From: UBA1413 sp037447215
Lineage (GTDB): Bacteria > Bacteroidota > Bacteroidia > Bacteroidales > Prolixibacteraceae
Assembly: GCA_037447215.1 (NCBI GenBank)
Contig: JBBIHB010000018.1
Span: 1 to 64,000, forward strand
DNA length: 64,000 nucleotides
Reading direction: 5' to 3'
Part shown: one piece after another, positions 44,004 through 53,476 of the stretch
How the letters are laid out: each line of letters opens with the position of its first letter
Numbering within the stretch: the stretch's first letter is position 1
Made by a program: the position numbers and the translations under genes
Notes under the pieces: generated by a model
What the model saw: the letters and a program-made list of their open reading frames with translations, nothing else
The model's database searches: none
What the model was told of the DNA's origin: nothing

Positions 44004-45091
44004 ATGTTGGAGGGCAAACTGCTCAACCAATTCAATGAAATCATAGGTTGTCACAACCATCCCGATTGCAGGTTATATCCCGCATTGAAGAGACTACTTC
44101 AGCGCTTTGTCCAGCAGGGCATGGGAGCCCAAAATTCGCCGGTATCATTGCTGGTAGGGACGATGGTACTGATAGAAGCTTTTGTCATACAAGGCACTTG
44201 TGCTTTTCCCAAGCATAAACTGTGAAGCTCTACAGCTGCCCCAACGGGTTTTTGGCGAACAATACAAAGTAGTGGATGGCGACAAATAGGTTGAGTTACG
44301 GGCCAAAGAAAAAATCCAAACCGGTAGCGTGCAGCCGCCCTACGACCCTGACAGTGCTTACCGCAAAAAGCAGGTAAGAAAGTAAAAGGCTACAGCATGA
44401 ATGTAACCAAAACCATTTCGGACGGGCCATTAGACTTGAAAACCGATGGTACAGTTGAAAAAGCAATGTTGCCGACACGGCATTTGTCCGGCCGCTCATT
44501 AGTTCAACACAGGCAATTACAGGCACAACGGTGGAAAAGGTTTAGCCCAATGGCGCTTACCAAAGCCCCGAAAACTATGGGTACTGCCAGGATATCGACA
44601 AGGTCTTCACCAGGATACAGGGTGCAGTACCGCGCTACGGCCTGGAAATGCCTCCTGATGGGCTGGTGGTAATCGATTCAGAGTCCGGTGAGCAAGTTAT
44701 GGCTACCCTTGCCAAAAAACTGAAAAAAAATAAAGAATACAGGTGGTACATCCGTTGTGTCAATGACAAAACATATTTCAACCAGCAAGCTATCCGTACC
44801 TCACAGAAGCGAAGGTCAATGAAACAGCGGCCTAAGGAAGAACTTTAAAAAAGCAACAACTTGAAGGCAACCATTTTCAATGTTGCCTACCTGCTGCAGA
44901 TCGGTAAATCTAAATACCACGGGCTGAATAAAGTGCAAACATGGGCTATTTGCCGGTGCTTATGTGCAAACCTTGTCCGGATTATCTGTTTCATTGAACA
45001 AAAATGTCAAAAAATGTTTCAAAACCAGAAAAAATGCGATCCATCCTTTCAGTTTATGGGCCGAAAACAGGTTCACTGTACAGGATTGTAA
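44004..45091 (+). mobile_element. Decayed DDE transposase (IS1182-like)
   Basis: Scattered frames reproduce the familiar transposase order: an ALKRLLQRFVQQG-like stretch near 44070, then PYDPDSAYRKK near 44340, KVKGYSMNVTKTISDG near 44370-44420, ENYGYCQDIDKVFTRIQGAVPRYGLE near 44560-44650, and a C-terminal end with LKATIFNVAYLLQIGKSKYHG and TWAICRCL near 44860-44970. The PYDPD...VKGYSxNVT pattern fits the IS1182-like DDE family in Bacteroidota. Many stops and frame changes show that it is dead. I found no terminal inverted repeats or target duplication. Confidence 0.75.
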
Positions 45092-45211
45092 CCTTTGGGT
45101 ATCGCAATTATCGGTTTTTGCCTATTTTGTCTTTTTTTATTGCTTTATTTTTAAATTTTTATAAATTCACTTTTCGGAGTGGGCTCAGAATTAAATGCTA
45201 AAACTACTATC

Positions 45212-47002
45212 ATGACGAGTCATAAGAAGTTAAATGCATGGGTACAAGAATGGATTGAACTTTGTCAACCGGATAAAGTTTATTGGTGCGACGGTACAGA
45301 GGAGGAAAACCAAATGTTGCTCGATCAGTTGGTTGCTGCTGGATCGGCTGTAAAATTAAATGATGAGAAACGCCCAAACAGTTATTATTTTCAAAGTGAT
45401 CCGTCCGACGTTGCCCGAGTGGAAGACCGGACATATATCAGTACTACCAACAAAGACGATGCAGGCCCAACCAACAACTGGTGCGACCCGGTTGAACTGA
45501 AGGCAACCATGCGCGAATTATACAAAGGCTGCATGAAAGGAAGGACCATGTTTATAATTCCTTTCAGTATGGGGCCTCTGGGTTCAAATATCTCCCACAC
45601 AGGAATCGAAATTACAGATTCGGCATATGTTGTTGTAAATATGCGAATTATGACCCGGATGGGCAAAGCAGTTCTCGATTTATTGGGAATTGACGGCTAT
45701 TTTGTCCCCTGTGTACATTCGGTTGGCGCACCGCTTGAACCCGGACAGAAAGATGTGGCATGGCCCTGTGCACCCATCGAAAAGAAATATATCTCTCATT
45801 TTCCTGAAACTGGCGAAATCTGGTCTTATGGATCAGGTTATGGCGGCAATGCCTTGTTGGGCAAAAAGTGTTTGGCATTGCGTATTGCTTCTTATATGGC
45901 TAAACAGGAAGGTTGGCTGGCCGAACATATGCTGATAATGGGCATAACCAATCCCAAAGGAGAGAAAAAGTACATTGCTGCAGCTTTCCCAAGTGCATGT
46001 GGAAAAACAAACCTTGCGATGTTAATTCCGAGCATTCCCGGTTGGAAAATTGAAACCGCAGGAGATGATATTGCCTGGATGAAATTCGGTAAAGACGGAA
46101 GACTATATGCCATCAATCCCGAAGCCGGATTCTTTGGTGTGGTGCCAATGACCTCTATGGATACCAATCCGAATGCTATGATGAGTATGACGAAGAACTC
46201 GATTTTTACCAATGTGGGACTTACTCCCGATGGTGATGTCTGGTGGGAAGGGATTGGCATGGAATGCCCTGCTGGTACAATTACCTGGAAAAATAAAGTT
46301 TACGATCCATTGTTGTGCGAACCGGTTGCCCATCCGAATGCCCGCTTTACGGCACCTGCCAGCCAATGCCCGGTTGCTGATCCCGAATGGGAAAATCCGG
46401 CAGGAGTTCCAATCTCGGCTTTCCTGTTTGGTGGACGCCGCCCCTCAACTGTTCCACTTGTATTTGAATCATTTAACTGGAACCATGGCGTATTTGTCGG
46501 CTCAGTGGTGGGTTCTGAAGTAACCGCAGCAGCAATCGGACTCAAAGCCGGTGTCCGCCGCGACCCATTTGCAATGCTTCCTTTCTGTGGTTACAATATG
46601 GGCGATTATTTCGGGCATTGGATTAGTGTTGGCGAAAATGCTCCTGTAAAAGAAAATCTTCCTAAAATTTTCAATGTAAACTGGTTCCGGAAAGATGAAA
46701 ATGGTAAGTGGCTTTGGCCGGGTTATGGTGATAATATCAGGGTTCTCGAATGGATTTTTAACCGTTGCAATGGAAAAGTAGATGCAATGAAAACTCCCAT
46801 TGGATTGGTTCCAAAAGCTGAAGATTTAAATCTTGAAGGAATTGAAATTACAACTGAAAATATCGGGAAATTGCTTTCGGTTGATAAACAGTTGTGGATG
46901 AACGAATGTGAATTGATTGAGCAGCATTATTCAAAATTTGGTGATCGCCTTCCGGCGAAACTCAGAACAGAGTTTGAAAATTTGAAGGAACGCTTGAAAT
47001 AA
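45212..47002 (+). CDS. pckG: Phosphoenolpyruvate carboxykinase (GTP)
   Basis: The enzyme of about 596 residues interconverts oxaloacetate and phosphoenolpyruvate with GTP/GDP. It serves gluconeogenesis or, in many anaerobic Bacteroidota, CO2 fixation on the route to succinate. Signatures are the P-loop FPSACGKTNLAML, the GDDIAWMKF metal and substrate region, the nucleotide-binding GRRPSTVPLVFES, and GHWISVG near the end. The GTP class is set by these motifs and the length. The start is the ATG at 45212; a GTG at 45179 would add 11 unlikely residues. A terminator follows the stop. Confidence 0.97.
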   Translation: MTSHKKLNAWVQEWIELCQPDKVYWCDGTEEENQMLLDQLVAAGSAVKLNDEKRPNSYYFQSDPSDVARVEDRTYISTTNKDDAGPTNNWCDPVELKATMRELYKGCMKGRTMFIIPFSMGPLGSNISHTGIEITDSAYVVVNMRIMTRMGKAVLDLLGIDGYFVPCVHSVGAPLEPGQKDVAWPCAPIEKKYISHFPETGEIWSYGSGYGGNALLGKKCLALRIASYMAKQEGWLAEHMLIMGITNPKGEKKYIAAAFPSACGKTNLAMLIPSIPGWKIETAGDDIAWMKFGKDGRLYAINPEAGFFGVVPMTSMDTNPNAMMSMTKNSIFTNVGLTPDGDVWWEGIGMECPAGTITWKNKVYDPLLCEPVAHPNARFTAPASQCPVADPEWENPAGVPISAFLFGGRRPSTVPLVFESFNWNHGVFVGSVVGSEVTAAAIGLKAGVRRDPFAMLPFCGYNMGDYFGHWISVGENAPVKENLPKIFNVNWFRKDENGKWLWPGYGDNIRVLEWIFNRCNGKVDAMKTPIGLVPKAEDLNLEGIEITTENIGKLLSVDKQLWMNECELIEQHYSKFGDRLPAKLRTEFENLKERLK

Positions 47003-47023
47003 TATATATCTTGATAAGATGGT

Positions 47024-47054
47024 AAGCCACCTGATTAAAGGGTGGTTTTTTTTT
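47024..47054 (+). terminator. Rho-independent terminator after pckG
   Basis: AAGCCACC (47024-47031) can pair with GGTGGTTT (47041-47048, one G-U pair) with a 9-base loop, and the run of nine Ts reaches 47054. It begins 22 bases after the pckG stop and overlaps by two bases the stop codon of the convergent TIGR01777 gene. Confidence 0.85.
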
Positions 47055-47919
47055 ATGCTTTTTGAAAAGAATTTAATGCCGATTCCAGGTCGGGAAAATT
47101 GTAAAGATAATTTTCGGAAGTTAGCCGTTCGGCAATAATGCCTGGGCTTTCGTAAACCAATTGTGCCGCCTGGCCAAATAGTAGTTTGAGCGGTAATTTC
47201 GGAACCGGTAACCACGAGGTGCGATTCAGTTTGCGCGCAAATATTCTGGAGAATTGTTTATTGCTGACCTGCTGGGGAGCCACAAGGTTATATATTCCCT
47301 TCGCACTTGCATTAGAAAGGCTCCATTTGATGGCACCAATCACGTCGTTTAAATGGATAAAAGGAAATGGCTGGTCCCCGGTTCCGATCGGGCCACCGGC
47401 AAATATCATAAAAGGCAGGCGCAATTTCCTGATCAGCTGAGAATTTTGATGAATTACAAGACCTATCCTGAAAATTACCCTTCTAATTTCGTTGGGTAGG
47501 CTTTCTGAGGATTGTTCCCAATCCATTATAACCTGTGCTGCGAAATGACCAGCATATGATTTACTTTTTTCATTATGGGTTTCTCCGGGCATATAAATAC
47601 CAATGGCTGAAGCGGAAATAAAAGTTTTTGGCCTGTTTTCGGCAGGTAGAATCTTGCATGCATTTACCAGATTTGAAGTAGTAGCTACACGGCTGTCGTA
47701 TATTTCAATCCGGTTTTTTTCATTCCAACGTTTCAGGATGGGAGACCCGGCAAGATGAACCACTGCATCGCAATTCATAAGCAGCAAACTGAGGTTTTTC
47801 CCAAGGTGATCGTATAAAACTGTCCGGTTAAGCCTTATTATTTCATGCCCCTCAGAAGTCATTTCCTTTTCAAGTGAGTTGCCTATTAATCCGTTATATC
47901 CTGACAATGCGATTCTCAT
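47053..47919 (-). CDS. TIGR01777 family (YfcH-like) epimerase
   Basis: The 288-residue extended SDR protein has the nucleotide-binding start IALSGYNGLIGNSL (GxxGxxG) and the AVVHLAGSPILKRWN block. It also has the family-specific ISASAIGIYM, the central RIGLVI segment and the PFPFIHLNDVIGAIKW motif. The C-terminal DUF1731 part ends ...LYNFPDLESALNSF, all typical of TIGR01777. The biological substrate is unknown. Related E. coli YfcH is also uncharacterised. It is single and convergent with pckG. Confidence 0.93.
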   Translation of the reverse strand: MRIALSGYNGLIGNSLEKEMTSEGHEIIRLNRTVLYDHLGKNLSLLLMNCDAVVHLAGSPILKRWNEKNRIEIYDSRVATTSNLVNACKILPAENRPKTFISASAIGIYMPGETHNEKSKSYAGHFAAQVIMDWEQSSESLPNEIRRVIFRIGLVIHQNSQLIRKLRLPFMIFAGGPIGTGDQPFPFIHLNDVIGAIKWSLSNASAKGIYNLVAPQQVSNKQFSRIFARKLNRTSWLPVPKLPLKLLFGQAAQLVYESPGIIAERLTSENYLYNFPDLESALNSFQKA

Positions 47920-48056
47920 TTAAATTCCTTTTTTACTCTTGAAAACAACGATCTGTTCCGAAAGTTTTTTGTAAAATATTCATTTTGCATTAATTTACTA
48001 TATGATCATCGGTCATGAATAAATTTGTATTTTAGTGCAGATCAAAAAATAATCTT

Positions 48057-49175
48057 ATGAATAAAGCATTTTTAATTATTTGTGCTGTAATTGCGGGTTG
48101 TTCCCAAAGTACCCAACATTTGAACCTTCCCTATAATCATTCTGATTTTCATGCTATTATTGATGGGAAGGAGACATCGCTGTTTACTCTGAAAAACAAA
48201 AATGGTATGGCAGTGACCCTTACCAATTATGGGGCAAAGATTGTTTCAATTTATGCAGGGGACCGTAAAGGAGCCTTTGCCGATGTTATGCAGGGCTTCA
48301 ATTCAATTCCCGACTATATTCAGTTCGGGGCAAGCCACGGTGCAACTGTGGGGCCATTTGCCAACAGGATCGGAGGTGCATCTTTTACCATTGATGGGAT
48401 AAATTATGAACTTGAGAAAAATAATGGCGATAATACGCTCCACTCTGGTTCGAAAACTTTTTCGCGCCGGGTTTGGGATGCACATCAAACTGGGAACCAA
48501 GTGGAAATGAAACTCAAGAGCCCTGATGGAGAATATGGCTTTCCGGGGAATAAGGATGTTAAGGTGACTTTCACTTTAACCGATGATAATGAATTAAGGA
48601 TTGATTACGAAGTGGTTACCGATAAAGCGACACACATCAATTTAACTAATCATGGATATTTCAATTTAAGGGGCGAAGGGAATGGCGATATTCTCGATCA
48701 TTTAATTGTGATAAATTCTGGTTATGTAACCCCGGTTGATGAATTTATGATCCCTACTGGCGAAATTGTTTCAGTAAAAGATACACCGCTCGATTTTATA
48801 ACACCCCGCAAGATTGGCGACCGGATTGATGATGATCATCCACAGCTAAAGATTGCAAAAGGTTATGATTTTAATTATATTATTAAAAAAGACAAGGATG
48901 AACTTGCGTTTGCTGCCAGTGCCTATGAGCCTGAAAGTGGGAGGTATATGGAAATTTTCACCACTGAGCCGGGTATGCAGTTTTATACGGGTAATCACTT
49001 GAGAGGAAACGAAATAGGTCATTGTGGGGTAGGATATGGACCCAGATCTGGAGTATGTTTCGAAACCCAGCATTTTCCCGACAGTCCAAATAAACCCGGT
49101 TTTCCATCAACTCTGTTACACCCGGGCGAAACATATAATTCTTCAACCATTTTTAAATTTTCAGTTAAAGATTGA
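48057..49175 (+). CDS. galM: Aldose 1-epimerase (galactose mutarotase), predicted lipoprotein
   Basis: The 372-residue enzyme interconverts alpha and beta anomers of galactose and related sugars. It has ALTNYGAKIVS-type start (VTLTNYGAKIV), FANRIGGASF, the catalytic histidine region NLTNHGYFNL, and the C-terminal EPGMQFYTGN with the catalytic glutamate later in CFETQHFPDSPNKPGFPS. It begins with a lipoprotein signal (lipobox VIAGC), so it is tethered in the envelope rather than cytosolic. A TAnnTTTG element (TAAATTTG, 48020-48027) precedes the ATG. No sugar-transport or glycosidase gene is adjacent. Confidence 0.94.
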   Translation: MNKAFLIICAVIAGCSQSTQHLNLPYNHSDFHAIIDGKETSLFTLKNKNGMAVTLTNYGAKIVSIYAGDRKGAFADVMQGFNSIPDYIQFGASHGATVGPFANRIGGASFTIDGINYELEKNNGDNTLHSGSKTFSRRVWDAHQTGNQVEMKLKSPDGEYGFPGNKDVKVTFTLTDDNELRIDYEVVTDKATHINLTNHGYFNLRGEGNGDILDHLIVINSGYVTPVDEFMIPTGEIVSVKDTPLDFITPRKIGDRIDDDHPQLKIAKGYDFNYIIKKDKDELAFAASAYEPESGRYMEIFTTEPGMQFYTGNHLRGNEIGHCGVGYGPRSGVCFETQHFPDSPNKPGFPSTLLHPGETYNSSTIFKFSVKD

Positions 49176-49275
49176 TTGGTTTCGGATTTTCCCTGATTCT
49201 TTTAATACTACAATATTGATGAAAATATGGGTTATAACCATGTAATCCTAAGTTACAAGCAATTATTTTTAATGA

Positions 49276-49776
49276 ATGAATAAATTGCATTCTCAAGAAT
49301 GGTTTTGCAGGTTGTTTGATCGTTACTACGACCAGGTGAGGAATTATTTATATTATTTGTCGGGTGACGTACAATGGGTTGACGATGCCATTCAGGATGT
49401 ATTCATGGTAGTTTGGGAAAAGCGCAATAGTATAAATGATGAAACTGTTCTTCCATTTTTACTGAAAATTGGCCGGAATTTTTTCATAAAAAAAAACCGG
49501 AGACAATCCGTCAGGTTGAAATTTGAAAAGAGGCAGGATGCTGGGGTTAGCGAAATGTCGGCTGAGGAAGCTATTGTTGCATATGAGTTTGATGTTGGAC
49601 TGCAGGCAGCCATTTCGGAATTACCTGAAAGGTGCCGGACTATATTTCTGATGAGCAAAATTGATGAACTGAGCAATAGGGAAATTGCCGAAAACCTTAA
49701 TGTTTCGGTTAAAGCGGTCGAAAAACAAATCACAAAGGCTTATAAATTATTGCGCACGAAATTAGCAAAGGAATAA
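49276..49776 (+). CDS. ECF-type RNA polymerase sigma-70 factor
   Basis: The 166-residue protein has a region 2 (LFDRYYDQVRNYLYYLSGD with DAIQDVFMVVWEKR) and a region 4 helix-turn-helix (LPERCRTIFLMSKIDELSNREIAENL, SVKAVEKQITKAYKLLR). This is the Bacteroidota FecI-like group. It is followed by a TonB-dependent receptor gene after 14 bases and then FecR and a lipoprotein. ECF factors of this group direct transcription of the transport genes beside them when the receptor signals through FecR. The order here, sigma, receptor, FecR, differs from the usual sigma, FecR, receptor. Confidence 0.92.
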   Translation: MNKLHSQEWFCRLFDRYYDQVRNYLYYLSGDVQWVDDAIQDVFMVVWEKRNSINDETVLPFLLKIGRNFFIKKNRRQSVRLKFEKRQDAGVSEMSAEEAIVAYEFDVGLQAAISELPERCRTIFLMSKIDELSNREIAENLNVSVKAVEKQITKAYKLLRTKLAKE

Positions 49777-49790
49777 AATGAGGATAAATA

Positions 49791-52493
49791 ATGATGATGA
49801 ACGGAAAATATCAGAATTTGTCGTTTCATAGTCGTCCGTTGATGAGGATTGTATTTTTTTTGCTTTTCCTCGCATTATTGTTGTTTGTACCGGTTAAATC
49901 TGATGCTCAGGATGTTAATGTAAGCTATCGTGCAATGAAAGTGCCCCTTTCTAAGGTACTTAGCGAATTATCAGCCCGTTACAATATTAAATATGCTTTC
50001 GATCCGGAAGTTTTCAATAAAATGATGGTCACAATAACCATCAACAATAAACCCATTGAAGACCTTCACCTGCGGCTTGCGAAAAATTATCCTCTCCGTT
50101 TCCGGATGGTAGAAGGTACCTGGATAGTAGTAAAAACCAATCAAACTTCTGCAGGTATTCCAGAACAGGTTGAAAATGATAAAAAAGAAAGTTCCCGCAT
50201 AGCAAGCGGATTTGTCTTTGATGGAATTACCGGCGAACCTTTGGTTTATTGTAACTTATTTTTTAAAGATCAGCGCGGAACTATAACCAACAATCTTGGT
50301 TTTTTTCAGATTGAAACGCCTGAAGAATTCGTAGAGGTTACCATTTCACATCTTGGATATCACCGCATCGACACCATTATCCCCACAAATACACGAAAAC
50401 CGTTTATCATCAGGTTGCAACCATTTGTTGTCCTGATGGAAGAAGTTCGCATTTTACAAAAGGAAAAAACCATACTTGAGCTAGGCGAATTTTCTGAAAA
50501 AATTGGGTTTAATCCTGCCCAGTCAGCATCGCTGCCAAGCATGTCGAACGATGATCTGGTTAATATGCTGTCAGTAATTCCTGGGTTAAATTATTTAAAT
50601 GGGGTAGGGGGTGGTATTTCTGTCAGGGGTGGCGATCCTTCGGAAAATCTTGTTATTCTCGATGGAATTCCTCTGCTCGAAACTGGGCACCTTCTGGGGA
50701 ATATCAGTATGTTGAATGCAAATTTTATCAGGCAGGCGTTTGTTTCAAGGGGAGGTTTCGATGCTTCGTTTGGCGACAGGTCTGCAGGTTTGATTGAATT
50801 GTCCGGTAAAAGTGGCCCCATTACACACCCAACAATTGATTTGAGTGCTAATTTGTTGAATTCCAATATTGTGGCAAACATTCCGGTTGTAAGGAAAATA
50901 AATTTTTCAGGAGCCTGGCGACGGTCATTCCTGAATGAGTGGCCAAATCATTTATCAAAGAATGTTTTAAAAGAAAGCCGTGTTAACGGAATACAAAACC
51001 TTTCAGTAGATGTATTCCCGGCCGTATTTTATGATGACCTGAATTTGAAAGCGAATTTTTTTCCTTCTGAAAATCATATGTTTTCAATCGGGTATATGAG
51101 GGGAAATGATTATCAGACATTCGATTATGAAATTGGTGGAAAGAACATGATCTTTCAGAACGATCAGAAAGAATCATCTAACCAGGGATACAGCTTTAAC
51201 TGGCATTTACAGACAGGTCAATGGAACCATAATTTTACAGCCGCATATACCGAATTGCACCAAACCAGTAAACACGACTCGGGAAGACAAATTGTTGTAG
51301 ATGAAGCTGGGCCTAAAAAGCCCAAAAAGAATCCAAAGGCAAATCCAAACCCCAATTCCAATAATTCGAACCGCAATAAATTGATAACTGACAACGACAG
51401 TAATAAGGTAAATGAATTCAGGATTGATTTGAAAACTGAATTCAGGAATGGGATTTTTTCAAACCAGACCGGATTAGGATATACGGGGAATTATTTCGAT
51501 TACCATTATTTTGCCCAACGTACCCAGGGAAATATACCGGTGGATTCAGTTTCAAAAAGCAACAGACAGGATATTGCTCATATATTTGTACAACAAGTAA
51601 TTGGGCCTGTGTCAGGGATTAAACTCAGATGGGGTATAAGGACAAATTACAACATACGTCAGAATAAGTTTTATGTGCAACCAAGGGGTGGGTTTGAATA
51701 TTTATCTTCAGGAGGTATGAAAACATATTACCATTCGGGAGTTTACAGGCAATTTTTATCGAGGGCACCTAAAATTGATGCATTTGGAAATATTGACAGG
51801 ATTTGGATGCTTCCTGATTCAATGGGAACCGGATTACTAGTTTCATATCATCACATTTTCGGATTAAAGTATGAAAAAGGTGGATTTTTAATCAATGGCG
51901 AAATATATTCGAGGAATACAAAGGGAAAGCAATCATTTTATGCAAGGCAATACCGAAAAGGGAGCATAAATCGGATTCAATATGTGCAGTATGGTGGAAG
52001 GGAAATTAATAAAGGACTGGATTTATTTCTGCAATTCAGGCATTCCTTTTTGACCCACCAGTTGTCATGGTCATTTTCTGATTCAAGAGAACAGATAAAT
52101 GGATTTTACAATGATCAGTTTTTCCCATCATTGAACAGTCATCGACACCTTTTAAATATCAATGAGATTTTTTCTTATAAAGGATGGAACCTTTCTGCAT
52201 CTTGGAATTTCAAGACAGGCAGGCCTGTAATTGTAAATGGGGGTAATGACAATATGACTTTCGTTACGTTGAAAAACTATTCTCAGCTTGATATAGGTTT
52301 AGTACGGACATTCAGGACCAGAAAATTTTCGGCTACAGGTGGCGCTTCATTATTAAATGTACTTAACCGATCAAATATAATAGGGGTCGATTATTTGAAT
52401 ATTTTCTCTGAATCAAATAGTTATAGTATTCAAACCAATATTGGTTCAATTGGCTTTACTCCTGTTTTTTTTCTGAGGTTACAGGTTTTGTAA
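49791..52493 (+). CDS. TonB-dependent outer-membrane receptor with STN signalling domain
   Basis: The 900-residue protein has a signal peptide around residues 18-42 (ending SDAQ) and a secretin/TonB short N-terminal (STN) domain at about 45-115 that can contact FecR. A carboxypeptidase-regulatory-like domain follows at about 135-205. The plug runs from about residue 235 (MLSVIPGLNYLNG, SVRGGDPSENLVILDG), and a 22-strand barrel completes it. Near residue 505-530 a lysine, proline and asparagine-rich low-complexity insert lies in a predicted surface loop. No SusD-like partner gene follows, so this is a transport/signalling receptor rather than a Sus pair. The substrate is unknown. Confidence 0.92.
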   Translation: MMMNGKYQNLSFHSRPLMRIVFFLLFLALLLFVPVKSDAQDVNVSYRAMKVPLSKVLSELSARYNIKYAFDPEVFNKMMVTITINNKPIEDLHLRLAKNYPLRFRMVEGTWIVVKTNQTSAGIPEQVENDKKESSRIASGFVFDGITGEPLVYCNLFFKDQRGTITNNLGFFQIETPEEFVEVTISHLGYHRIDTIIPTNTRKPFIIRLQPFVVLMEEVRILQKEKTILELGEFSEKIGFNPAQSASLPSMSNDDLVNMLSVIPGLNYLNGVGGGISVRGGDPSENLVILDGIPLLETGHLLGNISMLNANFIRQAFVSRGGFDASFGDRSAGLIELSGKSGPITHPTIDLSANLLNSNIVANIPVVRKINFSGAWRRSFLNEWPNHLSKNVLKESRVNGIQNLSVDVFPAVFYDDLNLKANFFPSENHMFSIGYMRGNDYQTFDYEIGGKNMIFQNDQKESSNQGYSFNWHLQTGQWNHNFTAAYTELHQTSKHDSGRQIVVDEAGPKKPKKNPKANPNPNSNNSNRNKLITDNDSNKVNEFRIDLKTEFRNGIFSNQTGLGYTGNYFDYHYFAQRTQGNIPVDSVSKSNRQDIAHIFVQQVIGPVSGIKLRWGIRTNYNIRQNKFYVQPRGGFEYLSSGGMKTYYHSGVYRQFLSRAPKIDAFGNIDRIWMLPDSMGTGLLVSYHHIFGLKYEKGGFLINGEIYSRNTKGKQSFYARQYRKGSINRIQYVQYGGREINKGLDLFLQFRHSFLTHQLSWSFSDSREQINGFYNDQFFPSLNSHRHLLNINEIFSYKGWNLSASWNFKTGRPVIVNGGNDNMTFVTLKNYSQLDIGLVRTFRTRKFSATGGASLLNVLNRSNIIGVDYLNIFSESNSYSIQTNIGSIGFTPVFFLRLQVL

Positions 52494-52628
52494 TGGTGTG
52501 ATCAATAAACCTGAGATTGTTTTCAGGGAAAAATCAAAAAAAACGAAAAATGAGGTAGGGTTTTACCTATCAATTGGATATTATATACAAGTTAGAAAGT
52601 AAATCAGGAGCTGACGCATTTTTCAATC

Positions 52629-53465
52629 ATGGAAGAACAGGAAAAATATCAATCAATCAATCAGCGAATCAATCAATCGGTTCGGTACTACCGTGTTCCT
52701 TCCCCGGTTGAAAAGAGCGCAGCCCTGAATTTGCTGCTTATGAAGGTTAAAAGCAAAGAAGGTAAAAAAACATTCTCATTTCAGATATCCCCTTACCTGA
52801 AATATGCCGCATCGCTTGCCGCTGCAGCAGTAATTATTGTTGCTTTTATAATATTTTCAGGAAAGTCAGTCATTACAAATGAATCGATGCAAGCCATTTC
52901 TTTTCGTCTGCCCGATCAGAGCAGGGTAATTATTACCAATGGCAGTAAAATATCCTTCAAAAAGCGGTTTTCTGACAGGATAGTTGCATTGAAAGGTGAG
53001 GGCTATTTTGAAGTATTTCCCGGGAACACATTTACAGTTAAAACGATAAATGGTAGTGTACAGGTGGTTGGGACACGTTTTTCGATCCGTGACCAGAAAA
53101 ATACTTTTCATGTAGAATGTTATGAGGGAAAAGTAAATGTAAATCATGGGGGAAAAGTGCATCTGCTCGGGAAAGGTGATGGCCTTACATTAGGCGGAAA
53201 AAATGAAGAATTGTTCAGTATTCAGGAATCATTATACCCTGTGTATGCACGCTTTAGTGGTAGCTATGTCGAAGCCGAAATTACCAAGGTATTTAAAGAT
53301 TTGGAACAATTTTTTGGAATAACCATTCAATCCGGATTCCAGGGTAAGCGGTATTATTCCGGGTCTTTCGAAACAGGGAGCCTCGAAAATGCTCTTGTAT
53401 TGTTGTGTGATCCTCTTGGATTAACTTTTACAATCCAGAATCAGATAAATGTTTTTATACAATAA
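52629..53465 (+). CDS. FecR family anti-sigma/signal-relay protein
   Basis: The 278-residue protein has a short cytoplasmic N-terminus and one membrane segment near residues 57-80 (LAAAAVIIVAFIIFSG). A periplasmic FecR domain follows, with ISFRLPDQSRVIITNGSKISF and VVGTRFSIRDQKNTFHVECYEGKV. The C-terminal DUF4974-like end (AEITKVFKDLEQFFGI) completes the Bacteroidota form. It relays the receptor's STN signal to the ECF sigma factor, encoded two genes upstream. A 135-base gap separates it from the receptor gene, so it may have extra control. Tetranucleotide AATC repeats encode residues about 8-17. Confidence 0.92.
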   Translation: MEEQEKYQSINQRINQSVRYYRVPSPVEKSAALNLLLMKVKSKEGKKTFSFQISPYLKYAASLAAAAVIIVAFIIFSGKSVITNESMQAISFRLPDQSRVIITNGSKISFKKRFSDRIVALKGEGYFEVFPGNTFTVKTINGSVQVVGTRFSIRDQKNTFHVECYEGKVNVNHGGKVHLLGKGDGLTLGGKNEELFSIQESLYPVYARFSGSYVEAEITKVFKDLEQFFGITIQSGFQGKRYYSGSFETGSLENALVLLCDPLGLTFTIQNQINVFIQ

Positions 53466-53476
53466 ATTCTACAGGT

